A stretch of 64,000 nucleotides of DNA from GCA-2706205 sp964215955. GTDB lineage: Bacteria; Bdellovibrionota; Bacteriovoracia; Bacteriovoracales; Bacteriovoracaceae. The number at the start of each line of letters is the position of its first letter. The stretch's first letter is position 1. Below the pieces are notes generated by a model, which saw only the letters and a list, made by a program, of their open reading frames with translations, did not search any database and was not told the origin of the DNA. The position numbers and the translations under genes were made by a program. Below, in pieces: positions 1 through 9,399 of this stretch. The stretch lies in assembly GCA_964215955.1 (NCBI GenBank), contig CAXPDR010000018.1, positions 310,001 to 374,000 on the forward strand. The letters are read 5' to 3'.

Positions 1-2262
1 AAGATGTTTTCTAACGCTGTTGTTTATTATCAAAAGGTTGTTAGTGGGAAGAAAGACCAATGGGCAACGAAAAATTATTATAACCTAGCATGGAGTTATT
101 TAAAATTAGAAGACTTTCAAAAAGCAATAAAAGCAATAAAAATTGCACATAATTATGAAAAAAGAAAAGGCTATTTTAAGATTGGTGAACAATTAATAGA
201 TGCAATTCTTTTATTTCATGCATATGCAAAGAAGACAAAAGAAGGTCTGGCTTATCTAGAACGTGAAAAAATCGCAAATTTCGAAAATCTTTTAAAGTAT
301 ATTGACTTTATTTATAAGAGTGGTGAGAAAAAAAGCCTTCCTATTGTAATTAATAGGGTAAAAAAGTTAAAGCGTTCAAAAGAGCAAGAATACTTATTAA
401 CGGCCGTATTGGTTGAGATTTATAGAAATATAAAAAAGTATGTATCTCTTCAAAGGCATATAGCTGAATTTCGTCCCGTGATAAGAAAAAAATCAAAAGT
501 CAGCAAAGAGGTTAACAAAGATTTAATAAATAAATTAACTGCTTATACTGGATTTTTACAAAAAGTTATCGGGGAGGGAGTTGTTATCCCAGATTCGAAA
601 CAGGACAAATATTTAAAATACATAAGTTTTAACTTTGATACATTGAAAGAACTAGATCCGAATAAGTCCTTTGAGTACATGTATTATAAAGGTGAAACTC
701 ACTTTAAAGTACAACAGTTTGATAAGGCCATTCTTATTTATCTAAGATCTTTAAGCAAAAATATTTCCCAAAATAAAAAAAGCAAGTTTTTGGATAAGAG
801 TTTTGATTCTTTATTTGCAGCTATTGAAAAAAGCCGAAAGGTAAAAGGAAGTATCCTTGTTGCAAGCTTTACAACTTATTTAAAGTATTATCCACGCAGT
901 AAAAAGGCAGCTGAAGTTTATAAAAGGTTAATTGCATATTATCGTAGTGTAGGAAAAGATCGGGCCATGTTCGTAACATTGCGAAGATATAATAGGGCAT
1001 ATCCTAATCAACAAAAGGATCAAAGAGAATACTACGGTTTATTGATAGATAAATACATTGCAAAAAGAGATTTAAATTCTATTTCATCCTTGAAGAAATT
1101 TGTTGATAAGGGATTTTTAGGCTTTGGCTCAAAAGAATCATTAAAATTAAAAAAAATAATGAGTGAAATCTATTTTTCAAAATACGAGGGCTTGGCTAAA
1201 AAGGGGAAGTTTGTAGAAGCTATAAAAGGTTTTCAATTACTTTTTGATGATAAAAAGTCTAACTATGAGTTAAGGGTAGATTCATTACGTAAGAAAATGT
1301 TTTATCAAGATAAGATTTATGATTATTTAAACTTAGGAGAATCACTCCTTGTGGCGTCGAACTTTTTTAACGTTCAAATGTTAAAGAAGCATGATGAGGA
1401 AATTAAATTTTATACTCAAAATATTTGCGTTGGTGATGAAATTGATAAATGTTTACGAGTTTACGAAGCATTTACAAAAAAGAAATTTTTGTATCCAAAA
1501 GAATTACAAAGTCTTTACTTTAAGATGAAATCATCCTTCGAACCTTTAAAGCTAACGAAACTACCAAATAGAATAGAACGAAGAAATTTTTTGTTTAAAC
1601 TGTATCTTGCAGATCAAAAAAGAACTGAAAATAGTCTTTTGAAAAGTTTTTATCAGGACAAATCTAGAAAGGCTTTAATGGATTCCGAATATCAGACAAG
1701 AATCCTTCAGAAGTTTTATAAGTCTTTATCTTACAAAGAAACCGCAGAATATATTCAGAAAATTGATATACCCGAGATTAGGAAAAAGCATCTGGCAGTT
1801 TTGAATAATACATTTAAGATTTTGAATAATTGTAGTATTACATTACCAAAGACACCTGAAGTCCCTACCATGACCGAAGAAACGTTTGGGAAACTAGGTG
1901 GTGAAGTTATGCAGGCAGCGCAAAATAATAGCACAATGTTTGAAATGGTTATTTCTAAAATAGATCCGAATTATCTTCCATATGTATTATCTCAGTTAAT
2001 CTTAAGGCTAGAAAAAGTTACAGATGAATTTAAGCGGTTTATTCCAATTTCAAAAAATGTTGAGTTAGAAAAAGCAATGAATAGTGAAATGGAAAATATT
2101 CATAAATATTTTGATAATCAAATCGTAGAATATAGAAATCTTTATTATAGGGCGGTTTCAGCAACGGCCATTGGATCCGGAGCGCGACTTTATAATGAAG
2201 ATATAATCACTAAACCTAAACGAGTAAGTTTAGAGAAGATGTCTTTATGGGAAAGTTATTAA
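1..2262 (+). CDS. Large TPR-repeat protein, GltD-like (5' partial)
   Basis: The reading frame is open from the first base of the window, so the true start probably lies upstream; the first visible Met codon is at 4. The 752 visible residues are alpha-helical and lysine-rich, with tetratricopeptide-like helix pairs, for example around residues 20-50 (YNLAWSYLKLEDFQKAIKAI) and 225-255. No membrane segment or catalytic motif is visible. It overlaps the next gene (a TPR lipoprotein) by 16 nt, and that gene is followed 2 nt later by an FHA/TonB-like transducer. This order matches the Myxococcus gltD-gltE-gltG gliding genes, where GltD (AgnA) is a large TPR protein of the envelope-spanning complex. 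The TPR fold is seen; the Glt role is inferred from gene order and architecture. Confidence 0.6.
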   Translation, partial: KMFSNAVVYYQKVVSGKKDQWATKNYYNLAWSYLKLEDFQKAIKAIKIAHNYEKRKGYFKIGEQLIDAILLFHAYAKKTKEGLAYLEREKIANFENLLKYIDFIYKSGEKKSLPIVINRVKKLKRSKEQEYLLTAVLVEIYRNIKKYVSLQRHIAEFRPVIRKKSKVSKEVNKDLINKLTAYTGFLQKVIGEGVVIPDSKQDKYLKYISFNFDTLKELDPNKSFEYMYYKGETHFKVQQFDKAILIYLRSLSKNISQNKKSKFLDKSFDSLFAAIEKSRKVKGSILVASFTTYLKYYPRSKKAAEVYKRLIAYYRSVGKDRAMFVTLRRYNRAYPNQQKDQREYYGLLIDKYIAKRDLNSISSLKKFVDKGFLGFGSKESLKLKKIMSEIYFSKYEGLAKKGKFVEAIKGFQLLFDDKKSNYELRVDSLRKKMFYQDKIYDYLNLGESLLVASNFFNVQMLKKHDEEIKFYTQNICVGDEIDKCLRVYEAFTKKKFLYPKELQSLYFKMKSSFEPLKLTKLPNRIERRNFLFKLYLADQKRTENSLLKSFYQDKSRKALMDSEYQTRILQKFYKSLSYKETAEYIQKIDIPEIRKKHLAVLNNTFKILNNCSITLPKTPEVPTMTEETFGKLGGEVMQAAQNNSTMFEMVISKIDPNYLPYVLSQLILRLEKVTDEFKRFIPISKNVELEKAMNSEMENIHKYFDNQIVEYRNLYYRAVSATAIGSGARLYNEDIITKPKRVSLEKMSLWESY

Positions 2263-3056
2263 TAGTTCTCTTTTTTATTTTTTCATGTGCTGGCTCTAAA
2301 AATAGAGATCCAAATGCAAACTTGTCGATTGAAATGAAAGACAATCTTTACAAAAATCAAGATGAGTTGGAAGTGATAAAGTTATTAAAAGATCCATTTC
2401 TTGATAGGGCCACAGAAGCTAATTGCTCCAAAAACTGGGGAGGAACATTAGAAAATTTGAAAGATAACCTTAAGAGAGAGAAAAACATTAAAAATAAAGC
2501 TAAAATCTGGCACAAACTTGGTAATTGCTTTCTACTGGTCGGGCAGTTTAAAAAGTCTTTATTTTATTACGACTTAGTTGAGGCAAGCGGTTTAAAAGAC
2601 ACTAAGATTCTATCTGCAATGTACTATAATATGGGGCAAATATTTGAATCTGTTGGTCAGGTAATTTTGGCTAAAACCTATTATGAGCTTGCATACAAAA
2701 ATGATGACCCGAAGTCTTTTTCATTACTTAAGTTGGCTTTGTTAGAACATAGTTTGGGAGAATTTGATTTAAGCAACTCCTATATAAAAAAGCTAATTCC
2801 GAGGTTTCCTCAGAGTGAAACAATCAGGTTTGTCATGGGGGTAAATTATTTCCATATGGATAAACTTCCTTTAATAAAAAGTAAAGTCTTGGGTCGATTG
2901 GACGAAAAGTCTAAGAGTAGAGTTCTTTTAGAACTTGCAATAGGAACTAAGACTAAAAAGGATTTTGAGAAGTTAAGAAATGATATTGTAAACTTTGAGA
3001 CGAATTTTGCTTTGCATAATAGTTTCAAAAAATATCTCCTCTCAACTTTAAACTAA
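2247..3056 (+). CDS. TPR lipoprotein, GltE/AglT-like
   Basis: A 269-residue protein with a lipoprotein signal peptide: a hydrophobic stretch (LLIVLFFIFS) ends in the lipobox FSCAG, giving a lipidated Cys14. Helical repeats of TPR type follow at about residues 80-200 (HKLGNCFLLVGQFKKSLFYY; YYNMGQIFESVGQVILAKTY). It overlaps the upstream TPR gene by 16 nt and stops 1 nt before the next start, so all three genes are almost certainly one transcript. In Myxococcus, GltE (AglT) is a TPR lipoprotein encoded beside GltD and GltG and placed at the outer membrane. The lipobox and repeats are visible; the gliding role is inferred. A generic TPR lipoprotein is the alternative. Confidence 0.6.
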   Translation: MGKLLIVLFFIFSCAGSKNRDPNANLSIEMKDNLYKNQDELEVIKLLKDPFLDRATEANCSKNWGGTLENLKDNLKREKNIKNKAKIWHKLGNCFLLVGQFKKSLFYYDLVEASGLKDTKILSAMYYNMGQIFESVGQVILAKTYYELAYKNDDPKSFSLLKLALLEHSLGEFDLSNSYIKKLIPRFPQSETIRFVMGVNYFHMDKLPLIKSKVLGRLDEKSKSRVLLELAIGTKTKKDFEKLRNDIVNFETNFALHNSFKKYLLSTLN

Positions 3057-3057
3057 A

Positions 3058-5148
3058 ATGAATTACAAGCTTTTTGAGATATTCATCACCCACAATGGTA
3101 AGCAAATCAACTTTGAATTAAGTGATAGGCCCTTTTTGTTCGGTTCAGATTCAAGTTGTGATGTAGTTTTAGATGAAACATTTAAAAACATTGCTGCAGT
3201 AATTAAAAAAGAAAATAATAAAGTCATCATCAAAACATATGATGAGAATTTATTAATAAATATAAATAATAAAAAATATAAGAGTGCAAAGTTTGATAAA
3301 CCAATATTCTTAAAGCTTGGTGATATCGATTTGGTTTTTAATGTAGAAGAAAAGGTCCTTTCTAAAGATCTTGATCACATGACGACAGCAGCATTAAAGC
3401 TTGATGACTTTAAAGATGTTTCTGAGCCAACAAAAAAAATAGAACTACCAAATCTGAATGAAAATTTACCCGAGCAGCCGGTACTAGAGGCGATGCCGAA
3501 AAAAGATTTACCGAAAAAAGAGTTACCTAAAAATAAACCTGCAACTCAACCTGCTCCTAAATCTGAGCAAGCTGCAGTTTTTATTGATCCAAAAGAAGCA
3601 GAGCTTGAAGATATATTTAAGTTCAATATAACCTTTGATGATTCAACATATAATGAACTCGCAATTAGACCATATGAAAATGAGTACTTAGACTTTTCAG
3701 ATTATATCGATACAAAAGATGAAACTGTTAAAGAGTTACCTGTTCCTGATGTACATAAAACATCGAAAACAAAAAGTGTTCATGTATCTTATATGAATAA
3801 TGGTGTAGTTTTAAATGATCGTTATTTTGAAGATACTAGAATTAAGCGAGTCTTTCTCTCTAAGTCTTACAATAAGAAAAACTATATTCAAGCATTTGAT
3901 ATAGATAAGGATAAGAAAGAATTTATATTTTATAGGAATAAAAAAATTTCTATTTTAGTGCCAGAAGGCTTTAAAGCACAGAAAGGTTTTGGGACAGATA
4001 TTTTTGATATCGATACTGCAACGTTAGAACTAAATGAGGGAGAGAGAATTATACTTTCCCGTGGTACTACCCAGATTATAGTTCAGTTTACTGTTACACC
4101 TCCAAGTTTGAAATCTAATAGATTTTTTAATGTTGATGACTTAATGTTAAAATCTATGGCCTCAGCGTGGGCATTTGCTTTAGCAATATTGGCCATAGTT
4201 GTTGCATTTCCTCCAATTCAGCAAAAAGTTGAAGAAGAACAGAAGGTTGTGGTTATCTATAAGAAAAAAGATGTTGCGAAACCTGAAAATCAACCTAAGG
4301 AAAATACAGTTGAGGTACCTAAAGAAAAAATAGAAGTTGCACCTGTAGAAGATGTAGTAGTGGAAGCCGCTCCTGCTGAAGCTGAAAAAATTGAATCAAA
4401 AGAGAAGAAAAAAGAAAAAGTTGTAAAGAACGAAAAAATTCCAGATGTTAAAATTAAAAAAGTTAAGAAAAAAGTTAATAAAGTCGCAAAGGCGATAAAA
4501 AAGAAGAGACACGTAAATAAGTTAGCGAAAAAGAAAGCCCCATCTAAAGCTCCGGAGAAGAAATTTAAGTTTAATTTTGGAAGCAAAATGAAGACAATGA
4601 TTTCCTCTACCTCAAAAACTAAACTTAAAGACGCAAAAAATATAAAAAATATAAATTTGGCTAGTAGTGTGAAGTCGACGACTAAGATTACTAGTGAATT
4701 TGACCAAAAGAAAATTGGTGCAACCAAAAACAAAGTTAGTCGTTTTATGGCCAGTAATCCTTCAAAAAGTAAAGTTATGATTGGAACGAAAGGATTATCT
4801 GGGAAGACTAAGACGTCGACAGCTTATATTGAAGAGAGTACTAAGATTCTTGGTGCACTTGACCCTGAAGTGGTAAGAGTTATCTTAAGAGAATACATTC
4901 CGCAATTTAGACATTGCTACCAAAGAGAGTTGATCACTAATCCATCTGTTGCAGGTATATTTGACATTCAGTTTCAGATTAATGGTAAAGGTTCAGGAAT
5001 AAATGTGGGCGTCCTATCAAAAGGTAAAGGATTTTCAAAAACTGGTAAGAACTGTTTGAAACGGGTTGTAAGCCTTATTAAATTCCCTAAGCCAAAGGGT
5101 GGGGGTGTTGTAGATGTTAAGCAACCAATGAATTTCTATAAGCAATAA
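3058..5148 (+). CDS. FHA-domain inner-membrane transducer with AgmX/PglI (TonB-like) C-terminus, GltG-like
   Basis: A 696-residue protein in four parts. An N-terminal FHA-like fold (about 15-95, with GSDSSCDVVL at 29-38) would sit in the cytoplasm. An acidic/proline-rich linker follows. A single membrane segment lies at about 368-388 (WAFALAILAIVVAFPP). A very Lys-rich periplasmic stalk (about 400-560) leads to a C-terminal domain (about 600-696) of the AgmX/PglI family, with YIPQFRHCYQREL, a G-rich turn and a second Cys in NCLKRVV. This domain resembles the TonB C-terminus. FHA, membrane helix and TonB-type domain in that order is the layout of Myxococcus GltG (PglI), which links the inner-membrane motor to the periplasm. 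Both TPR genes sit directly upstream. Confidence 0.7.
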   Translation: MNYKLFEIFITHNGKQINFELSDRPFLFGSDSSCDVVLDETFKNIAAVIKKENNKVIIKTYDENLLININNKKYKSAKFDKPIFLKLGDIDLVFNVEEKVLSKDLDHMTTAALKLDDFKDVSEPTKKIELPNLNENLPEQPVLEAMPKKDLPKKELPKNKPATQPAPKSEQAAVFIDPKEAELEDIFKFNITFDDSTYNELAIRPYENEYLDFSDYIDTKDETVKELPVPDVHKTSKTKSVHVSYMNNGVVLNDRYFEDTRIKRVFLSKSYNKKNYIQAFDIDKDKKEFIFYRNKKISILVPEGFKAQKGFGTDIFDIDTATLELNEGERIILSRGTTQIIVQFTVTPPSLKSNRFFNVDDLMLKSMASAWAFALAILAIVVAFPPIQQKVEEEQKVVVIYKKKDVAKPENQPKENTVEVPKEKIEVAPVEDVVVEAAPAEAEKIESKEKKKEKVVKNEKIPDVKIKKVKKKVNKVAKAIKKKRHVNKLAKKKAPSKAPEKKFKFNFGSKMKTMISSTSKTKLKDAKNIKNINLASSVKSTTKITSEFDQKKIGATKNKVSRFMASNPSKSKVMIGTKGLSGKTKTSTAYIEESTKILGALDPEVVRVILREYIPQFRHCYQRELITNPSVAGIFDIQFQINGKGSGINVGVLSKGKGFSKTGKNCLKRVVSLIKFPKPKGGGVVDVKQPMNFYKQ

Positions 5149-5188
5149 ATCAATTTACGATATCGTTATTGAATGATACCCATTTAAT

Positions 5189-6205
5189 ATGAATGATATA
5201 TTAAATGTTGAGATTAAATCCAGAGTTCCGTCTATAATTAAAATTAGAGAAATTTTAATAAGTCAAAAAGCAAAGCCTTATGGTGTTGATCATCAAATTG
5301 ACACTTATTTTGAAGTCCCACAAGGACGTTTGAAAGTTAGACAGGGAAATGTTGAAAACTCGCTTATTTATTATGAAAGAAGTGATAAAGCAGAGGCGAG
5401 GGAGTCTGATATTCTTTTAGAGAAATTAGATAAGAGCTCCAATATAAAAAGTATCTTACATAAAGTTTTAGAGCCTAAGATCATTATTGATAAAAAACGT
5501 GAGATTTTTTTTATAGAAAATGTGAAATTTCACATTGATGATGTTGAAGGATTGGGACGGTTTATCGAAATTGAAGCTATTTCCGAAGACTCACAATTTA
5601 CTAAAGAATACTTAGAGCAACAGGTGATTGAATATTCTGAACTTTTTAATTTGAAAAAGAAAGACTTTTTAAATCTAAGTTATAGTGATCTAAGTAAGGA
5701 ATCATTTGCAGATAGGGTTTACCGAGAGGCTGCATTGTTTGAAGCTTGTTTTAAAAATGAGTTGCCAAGTTTTGTTAAGCCTTTAATCTCGAAAATTGAT
5801 CACTTATGCTATCGTACTGAGTCTGAAGATGTTTATAATCAATGTAAAACAAGTTTTTCAAAGCTTGGTAAGACTCTTATCTCTTCTACTGTAGGGGGAA
5901 GAGAAATAACAACTTATAAATTGAGTAAGCCAATTGTGTTCTGTGGTGTGGATGTTGATGTGATAGAATTGGCATCTCCAAAGCCAAATAATAAATATGC
6001 TACTGGTTTTGAGCATTTAGAAATTGTTATCACAGAGAAGTTTGATTCCTTTATGAACGAATATAGCACATATGAGTTTGATACTAGTGCTATGAATAAA
6101 GAACATAATCCTGAGATTCGACTAAGTCTGAACTCTGGTATTAGTATAAAGTTTCATCATCAAAGTTTGGAATCAGTAATCGAGTACGAAAAATCAATGA
6201 CTTAA
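5189..6205 (+). CDS. CYTH domain fused to YecM-family domain
   Basis: A 338-residue two-domain protein. Residues 1-165 look like a CYTH domain (CyaB class IV adenylyl cyclase / thiamine triphosphatase superfamily): the opening NVEIKSRVPS carries the ExExK-type strand, KVRQG is a charged strand, and IEIEAI lies near 125-130. Residues 190-338 match YecM (VOC fold): KIDHLCYRT, GFEHLEIVI, and NPEIRLSLNSGISIKFHHQSL near the C-terminus. CYTH enzymes act on triphosphorylated substrates in a metal-lined tunnel. YecM has no established reaction but keeps metal-ligand-like His and Glu positions. The two are usually separate proteins. The gene stands alone between the Glt-like trio and a tRNA. Domain identities are recognised from motifs; the substrate is unknown. 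Confidence 0.65.
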   Translation: MNDILNVEIKSRVPSIIKIREILISQKAKPYGVDHQIDTYFEVPQGRLKVRQGNVENSLIYYERSDKAEARESDILLEKLDKSSNIKSILHKVLEPKIIIDKKREIFFIENVKFHIDDVEGLGRFIEIEAISEDSQFTKEYLEQQVIEYSELFNLKKKDFLNLSYSDLSKESFADRVYREAALFEACFKNELPSFVKPLISKIDHLCYRTESEDVYNQCKTSFSKLGKTLISSTVGGREITTYKLSKPIVFCGVDVDVIELASPKPNNKYATGFEHLEIVITEKFDSFMNEYSTYEFDTSAMNKEHNPEIRLSLNSGISIKFHHQSLESVIEYEKSMT

Positions 6206-6215
6206 TAAAAATTTC

Positions 6216-6244
6216 TTGTTAAACTGTAGTAACTTTAATAGAAA
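6216..6244 (+). promoter_or_regulatory. Sigma70-type promoter of tRNA-Arg
   Basis: A -35 box TTGTTA (6216-6221) and a -10 box TAGAAA (6239-6244) are separated by exactly 17 nt. The expected start (about 6251-6252) falls just before the first base of the tRNA at 6253. Confidence 0.6.
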
Positions 6245-6252
6245 TACTGTAC

Positions 6253-6329
6253 GCACCCTTGGCCCAGCTGGATAAGGCGTCTGACTACGGATCAGAAGAT
6301 CGGGAGTTCGAATCTCTCAGGGTGCGCCA
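6253..6329 (+). tRNA. tRNA-Arg(ACG)
   Basis: A full cloverleaf is present. The acceptor arm GCACCCT pairs with AGGGTGC. The anticodon stem TCTGA/TCAGA encloses loop CTACGGA with anticodon ACG. The T arm is GGGAG-TTCGAAT-CTCTC. CCA is encoded (6327-6329) and a T-run follows directly. A34 of tRNA-Arg(ACG) is the classical substrate of TadA, whose gene lies at 10125-10598. Confidence 0.96.
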
Positions 6330-6362
6330 CTTTTTTGAAATTACCTTATAATTCTATTTACT

Positions 6363-7955
6363 TTAAAAATTCTTCAATGGAAGGACAATTTGAAATTCGG
6401 TATATACATCTTCCTCTGAATGGATAGTTAGTTCTCCGTTGTGCTTATGAACAATGTCAGACACGAGATAAAGTCCAAGTCCAGTACCAAGTCCCGTAGG
6501 TTTGGTGGTAAAAAATGGCTTGAACACTTGTTCTCTAATGTCTTTAGGAATACCGACTCCATTGTCATGGACGGTGAGAAGAACTTTATCGGAACCATAG
6601 AACTTTGCAGAAATCTTGAGTTCAGGCTTAAAGTCTTTATCTTTAAGTTTATACTTAGTTAGTTTTTCACCAAGTGCATAAAAGGAATTTTCAAATAAGT
6701 TGACCATTAGTCTTCCAAACTCGTTGGGATATACATCAATGGCGATATCTTCATTGATTTCTACTTCTATTTTTGCTGACTGGCTTGCCTTTGTTTTCAA
6801 TGACTTTTGTACTAGCTTTAAATTAACATCAATAAATTCACTAAGATTTATGTTGGTCGGTTCTGTATATTCGGGTTTAGCCTGTAAAAGCATGTTTTTA
6901 ATAATGGCTTCCATTCTATCGCTACTACTTATAAGCATATTTAGTATGGGTTCAATGTCCTCAACATAGTCTTCATGGTTATTATTTTCTTTAAATTCAT
7001 CAAAGAAGTTTCTTAGAATAATAATAGAGTTCTTAGTTACATTAAGTGGGTTTTTAAGTTCATGGGCTATACCTGCAGCGACAAGACTATGGGAATGCAT
7101 TTTTTCCTGATTGATTATCTGGTCTTGGGCATTTTTTAGCTTGGCGACAAGTTTTTGAACCTCATTACTCTTTTCTTTGAGCAGCTCTGATTTGTTTTCA
7201 ACAATGGCCTCAAGTACGTCTTTAAATTTTGACAGTTCTTTAATGAGTGAATTGAACGTAACTAATATTTTGTGAACTTCAATCGTGTCAATTTCTGTTT
7301 CGTTGAATTCAATGACTTTCGGTTTCTGTGGATCAACATCATTTATTTGTTTTATCAGTGCTCCTAATGGATCTTTTACCTTTTTTCTTAAAAATATAAT
7401 TAAAATTGTCCAAAGAGAAATGGTTTTAATGATTGAATTGACCAAGATATAAAAGATTGTACTTGATAGGTTATCTAAAATGACTTTATTTCCTGAAAAA
7501 ACGATTAATTTTCCAACAACTTCAGACTTTCCGGACTCTAGTGTCTTGATAAGTGTATGTTCAAATTGGAATTTACGATGAGGGTTAAAGAAACCAAGCT
7601 TATCCTGATTGATATTTTTTAATCCGTCTTGATCTTTGTCGTTAAGCTCTACGATAACCTTGTTGTCTGGTTGTATAAGCCTTACTCCTAATACAACAGG
7701 GCTTTGATTGATTCCTTTAAGAATGGTTTCGGTTTGATTGTCGTTGAACTCCCAGATGGAGTTAGTTAACGAGTCGTTAAAAGAAGAGAATATATTTGTA
7801 ACACTTTCTTCAATTGTAGATCTTATGTCTTTGTACTCAAAGAAAACTTGTATGAAGGTTAGTAAAACAGCAACAGTAAGATAATACAGAGTTATATACC
7901 TTATCATTTCAAAGGTAATTGAAACTCTTGAATTATTTTCCTCTAGTTTTTCCAT
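6363..7955 (-). CDS. Membrane sensor histidine kinase
   Basis: A 530-residue protein with membrane segments at about 20-40 and 165-189 flanking an extracytoplasmic sensor region of about 125 residues. A coiled-coil linker (about 235-285) leads into a HisKA H-box (GIAHELKNP, phospho-acceptor His298). An HATPase_c domain follows, with N-box NLFENSFYALG, G1 box DNGVGIP, F-box FKPFFTTKPTG and G2 box LGTGLGLYLV. This is a class I two-component kinase. No response regulator gene is adjacent, so it is an orphan here. It is divergently transcribed from the glycosyltransferase gene, with 40 nt between starts. The input signal cannot be read from the sequence. Confidence 0.9.
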   Translation of the reverse strand: MEKLEENNSRVSITFEMIRYITLYYLTVAVLLTFIQVFFEYKDIRSTIEESVTNIFSSFNDSLTNSIWEFNDNQTETILKGINQSPVVLGVRLIQPDNKVIVELNDKDQDGLKNINQDKLGFFNPHRKFQFEHTLIKTLESGKSEVVGKLIVFSGNKVILDNLSSTIFYILVNSIIKTISLWTILIIFLRKKVKDPLGALIKQINDVDPQKPKVIEFNETEIDTIEVHKILVTFNSLIKELSKFKDVLEAIVENKSELLKEKSNEVQKLVAKLKNAQDQIINQEKMHSHSLVAAGIAHELKNPLNVTKNSIIILRNFFDEFKENNNHEDYVEDIEPILNMLISSSDRMEAIIKNMLLQAKPEYTEPTNINLSEFIDVNLKLVQKSLKTKASQSAKIEVEINEDIAIDVYPNEFGRLMVNLFENSFYALGEKLTKYKLKDKDFKPELKISAKFYGSDKVLLTVHDNGVGIPKDIREQVFKPFFTTKPTGLGTGLGLYLVSDIVHKHNGELTIHSEEDVYTEFQIVLPLKNF

Positions 7956-7995
7956 GGTTAGTTATATTATAAAGATAAGATAAGGAATTAGATCT

Positions 7996-9399
7996 ATGGA
8001 AATTTTTTCTCTTAAGAGTTTACGGAATCACTCAGGTTTCATTACATTTTTATTGCTAAGTTTAATCCCCACTGTATTTCTCATTGGTTTTTTAGAGTTG
8101 AGTTTTGATGAAGCCTATTATTGGATATACTCTCAAAATTTAAGCTTTGGGTACTTTGACCATCCCCCAGTTATTGGTGCAGTGATTAAGGTCGGAACAT
8201 TTTTATTTGGTCATAACGAATTTGGTGTTAGATTTGGAGGAGTCGCGTTATTTCTGAGTAGCTTATTCTTGCTTTGTCGAACTTGTAATGTAAGTCTTAA
8301 GAGTAGTAGTTTCTGGTTTTTACTCCTAGCTTTTCCTCTTATCAACTTATCTCCAATATTTGCTTTGCCAGATATTGGGATCTTGTTTTTTTGTGTATTG
8401 TACTTTTTTGGATTAAAAAAATATTACGAAAAGGATAATTTAGTAAATTCAATTTTACTTAGCATAGCCATCACTGGAATGTTTTATTCAAAATACCATG
8501 GTTTACTTATTGTGGTTCTAACCGTGATTTCAAATTTGAATTTATTTAAGAAAAAATCATTTTATCTGATAATTTGTCTAGTTGTATTGTTTTATATCCC
8601 ACATGTGTATTGGCAGTATCAGCATGATTTTGTTTCATTTAGGTTTCACTTATTTGGAAGAGCAGAAAAGCATTTTGAGTTGAAAAATATTTTGGACTTT
8701 CTTGGTGGGCAGTTATTACTAATGGGATCTCCGATATTAATCTGGAGTATTTGGAAATGTGGAAAACTCTTTAGAAGTAAGGATGCATTTACTCGGGCCC
8801 TCGTTTTTAATTCTTTGGGCTTTCTTTTATTTTTATTTCTTTTATCGTTTCGAAACCAGATAGAAGCTAATTGGTCCCTAACTTGTGCGATAGCTTTGTT
8901 GATATTGTTATCGAAAGCTTTAAGGGATAGGGATTCCTTCGTATTCAAACTAAGTTTGTTCAATATATTTATTACTGGCCTACTTAAGGTTGTGTTAATT
9001 TTTCTACCAACACTTGCGAGCTTGGATATCAAAGATAATAGATTCAATGAAATTTATGGCTGGAAGGAAAAAAGAATTCCTAAGCTTTTAGAGTTATGTA
9101 AAGATAGGGTTCTTGTGGGTGATAACTATCAAGTCACATCAAAAGTAGCTTTTTATCTAAATAAGCCTAGAATTCCAGCTCTTCACCTTGGGAGTAGGTC
9201 AAGCCAATACGAAATTTTAAACTTTGAAAAAGAAATTTCTCCAGATACGGAAATTTGTTACTTCACCAGCAAAAATCTTGAAGGATCAAGTATAATAGAA
9301 ACAGGCTATAAAGATGCTGTGTATGTTCTTACAAATATGAGATTTGAGGAACTTTTGAGTTTTTACAAGGTGAGTTATGAGGAAATTGTTAGAAATTGA
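7996..9399 (+). CDS. Polyprenyl-phosphate-sugar glycosyltransferase, GT39/GT83 (ArnT/PMT-like)
   Basis: A 467-residue multi-pass membrane protein. The first extracytoplasmic loop has acidic motif SFDEAYYW (Asp38) and a second motif GYFDHPPVIG (Asp55), typical of ArnT/PMT-like enzymes that move a sugar from a lipid carrier to lipid A, protein or another envelope acceptor. About ten hydrophobic segments follow, then a soluble C-terminal part (about 350-467). It overlaps the PilZ gene downstream by 23 nt, so the two are co-transcribed. The acceptor and sugar are not predictable. Its length is close to the shorter members of the family. Confidence 0.8.
   Translation: MEIFSLKSLRNHSGFITFLLLSLIPTVFLIGFLELSFDEAYYWIYSQNLSFGYFDHPPVIGAVIKVGTFLFGHNEFGVRFGGVALFLSSLFLLCRTCNVSLKSSSFWFLLLAFPLINLSPIFALPDIGILFFCVLYFFGLKKYYEKDNLVNSILLSIAITGMFYSKYHGLLIVVLTVISNLNLFKKKSFYLIICLVVLFYIPHVYWQYQHDFVSFRFHLFGRAEKHFELKNILDFLGGQLLLMGSPILIWSIWKCGKLFRSKDAFTRALVFNSLGFLLFLFLLSFRNQIEANWSLTCAIALLILLSKALRDRDSFVFKLSLFNIFITGLLKVVLIFLPTLASLDIKDNRFNEIYGWKEKRIPKLLELCKDRVLVGDNYQVTSKVAFYLNKPRIPALHLGSRSSQYEILNFEKEISPDTEICYFTSKNLEGSSIIETGYKDAVYVLTNMRFEELLSFYKVSYEEIVRN

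Noticed and set aside
4290..4733. 147-codon frame antisense to the GltG-like stalk
   Set aside because: It is a Phe/Leu-rich mirror of the Lys-rich stalk and has no start signals.
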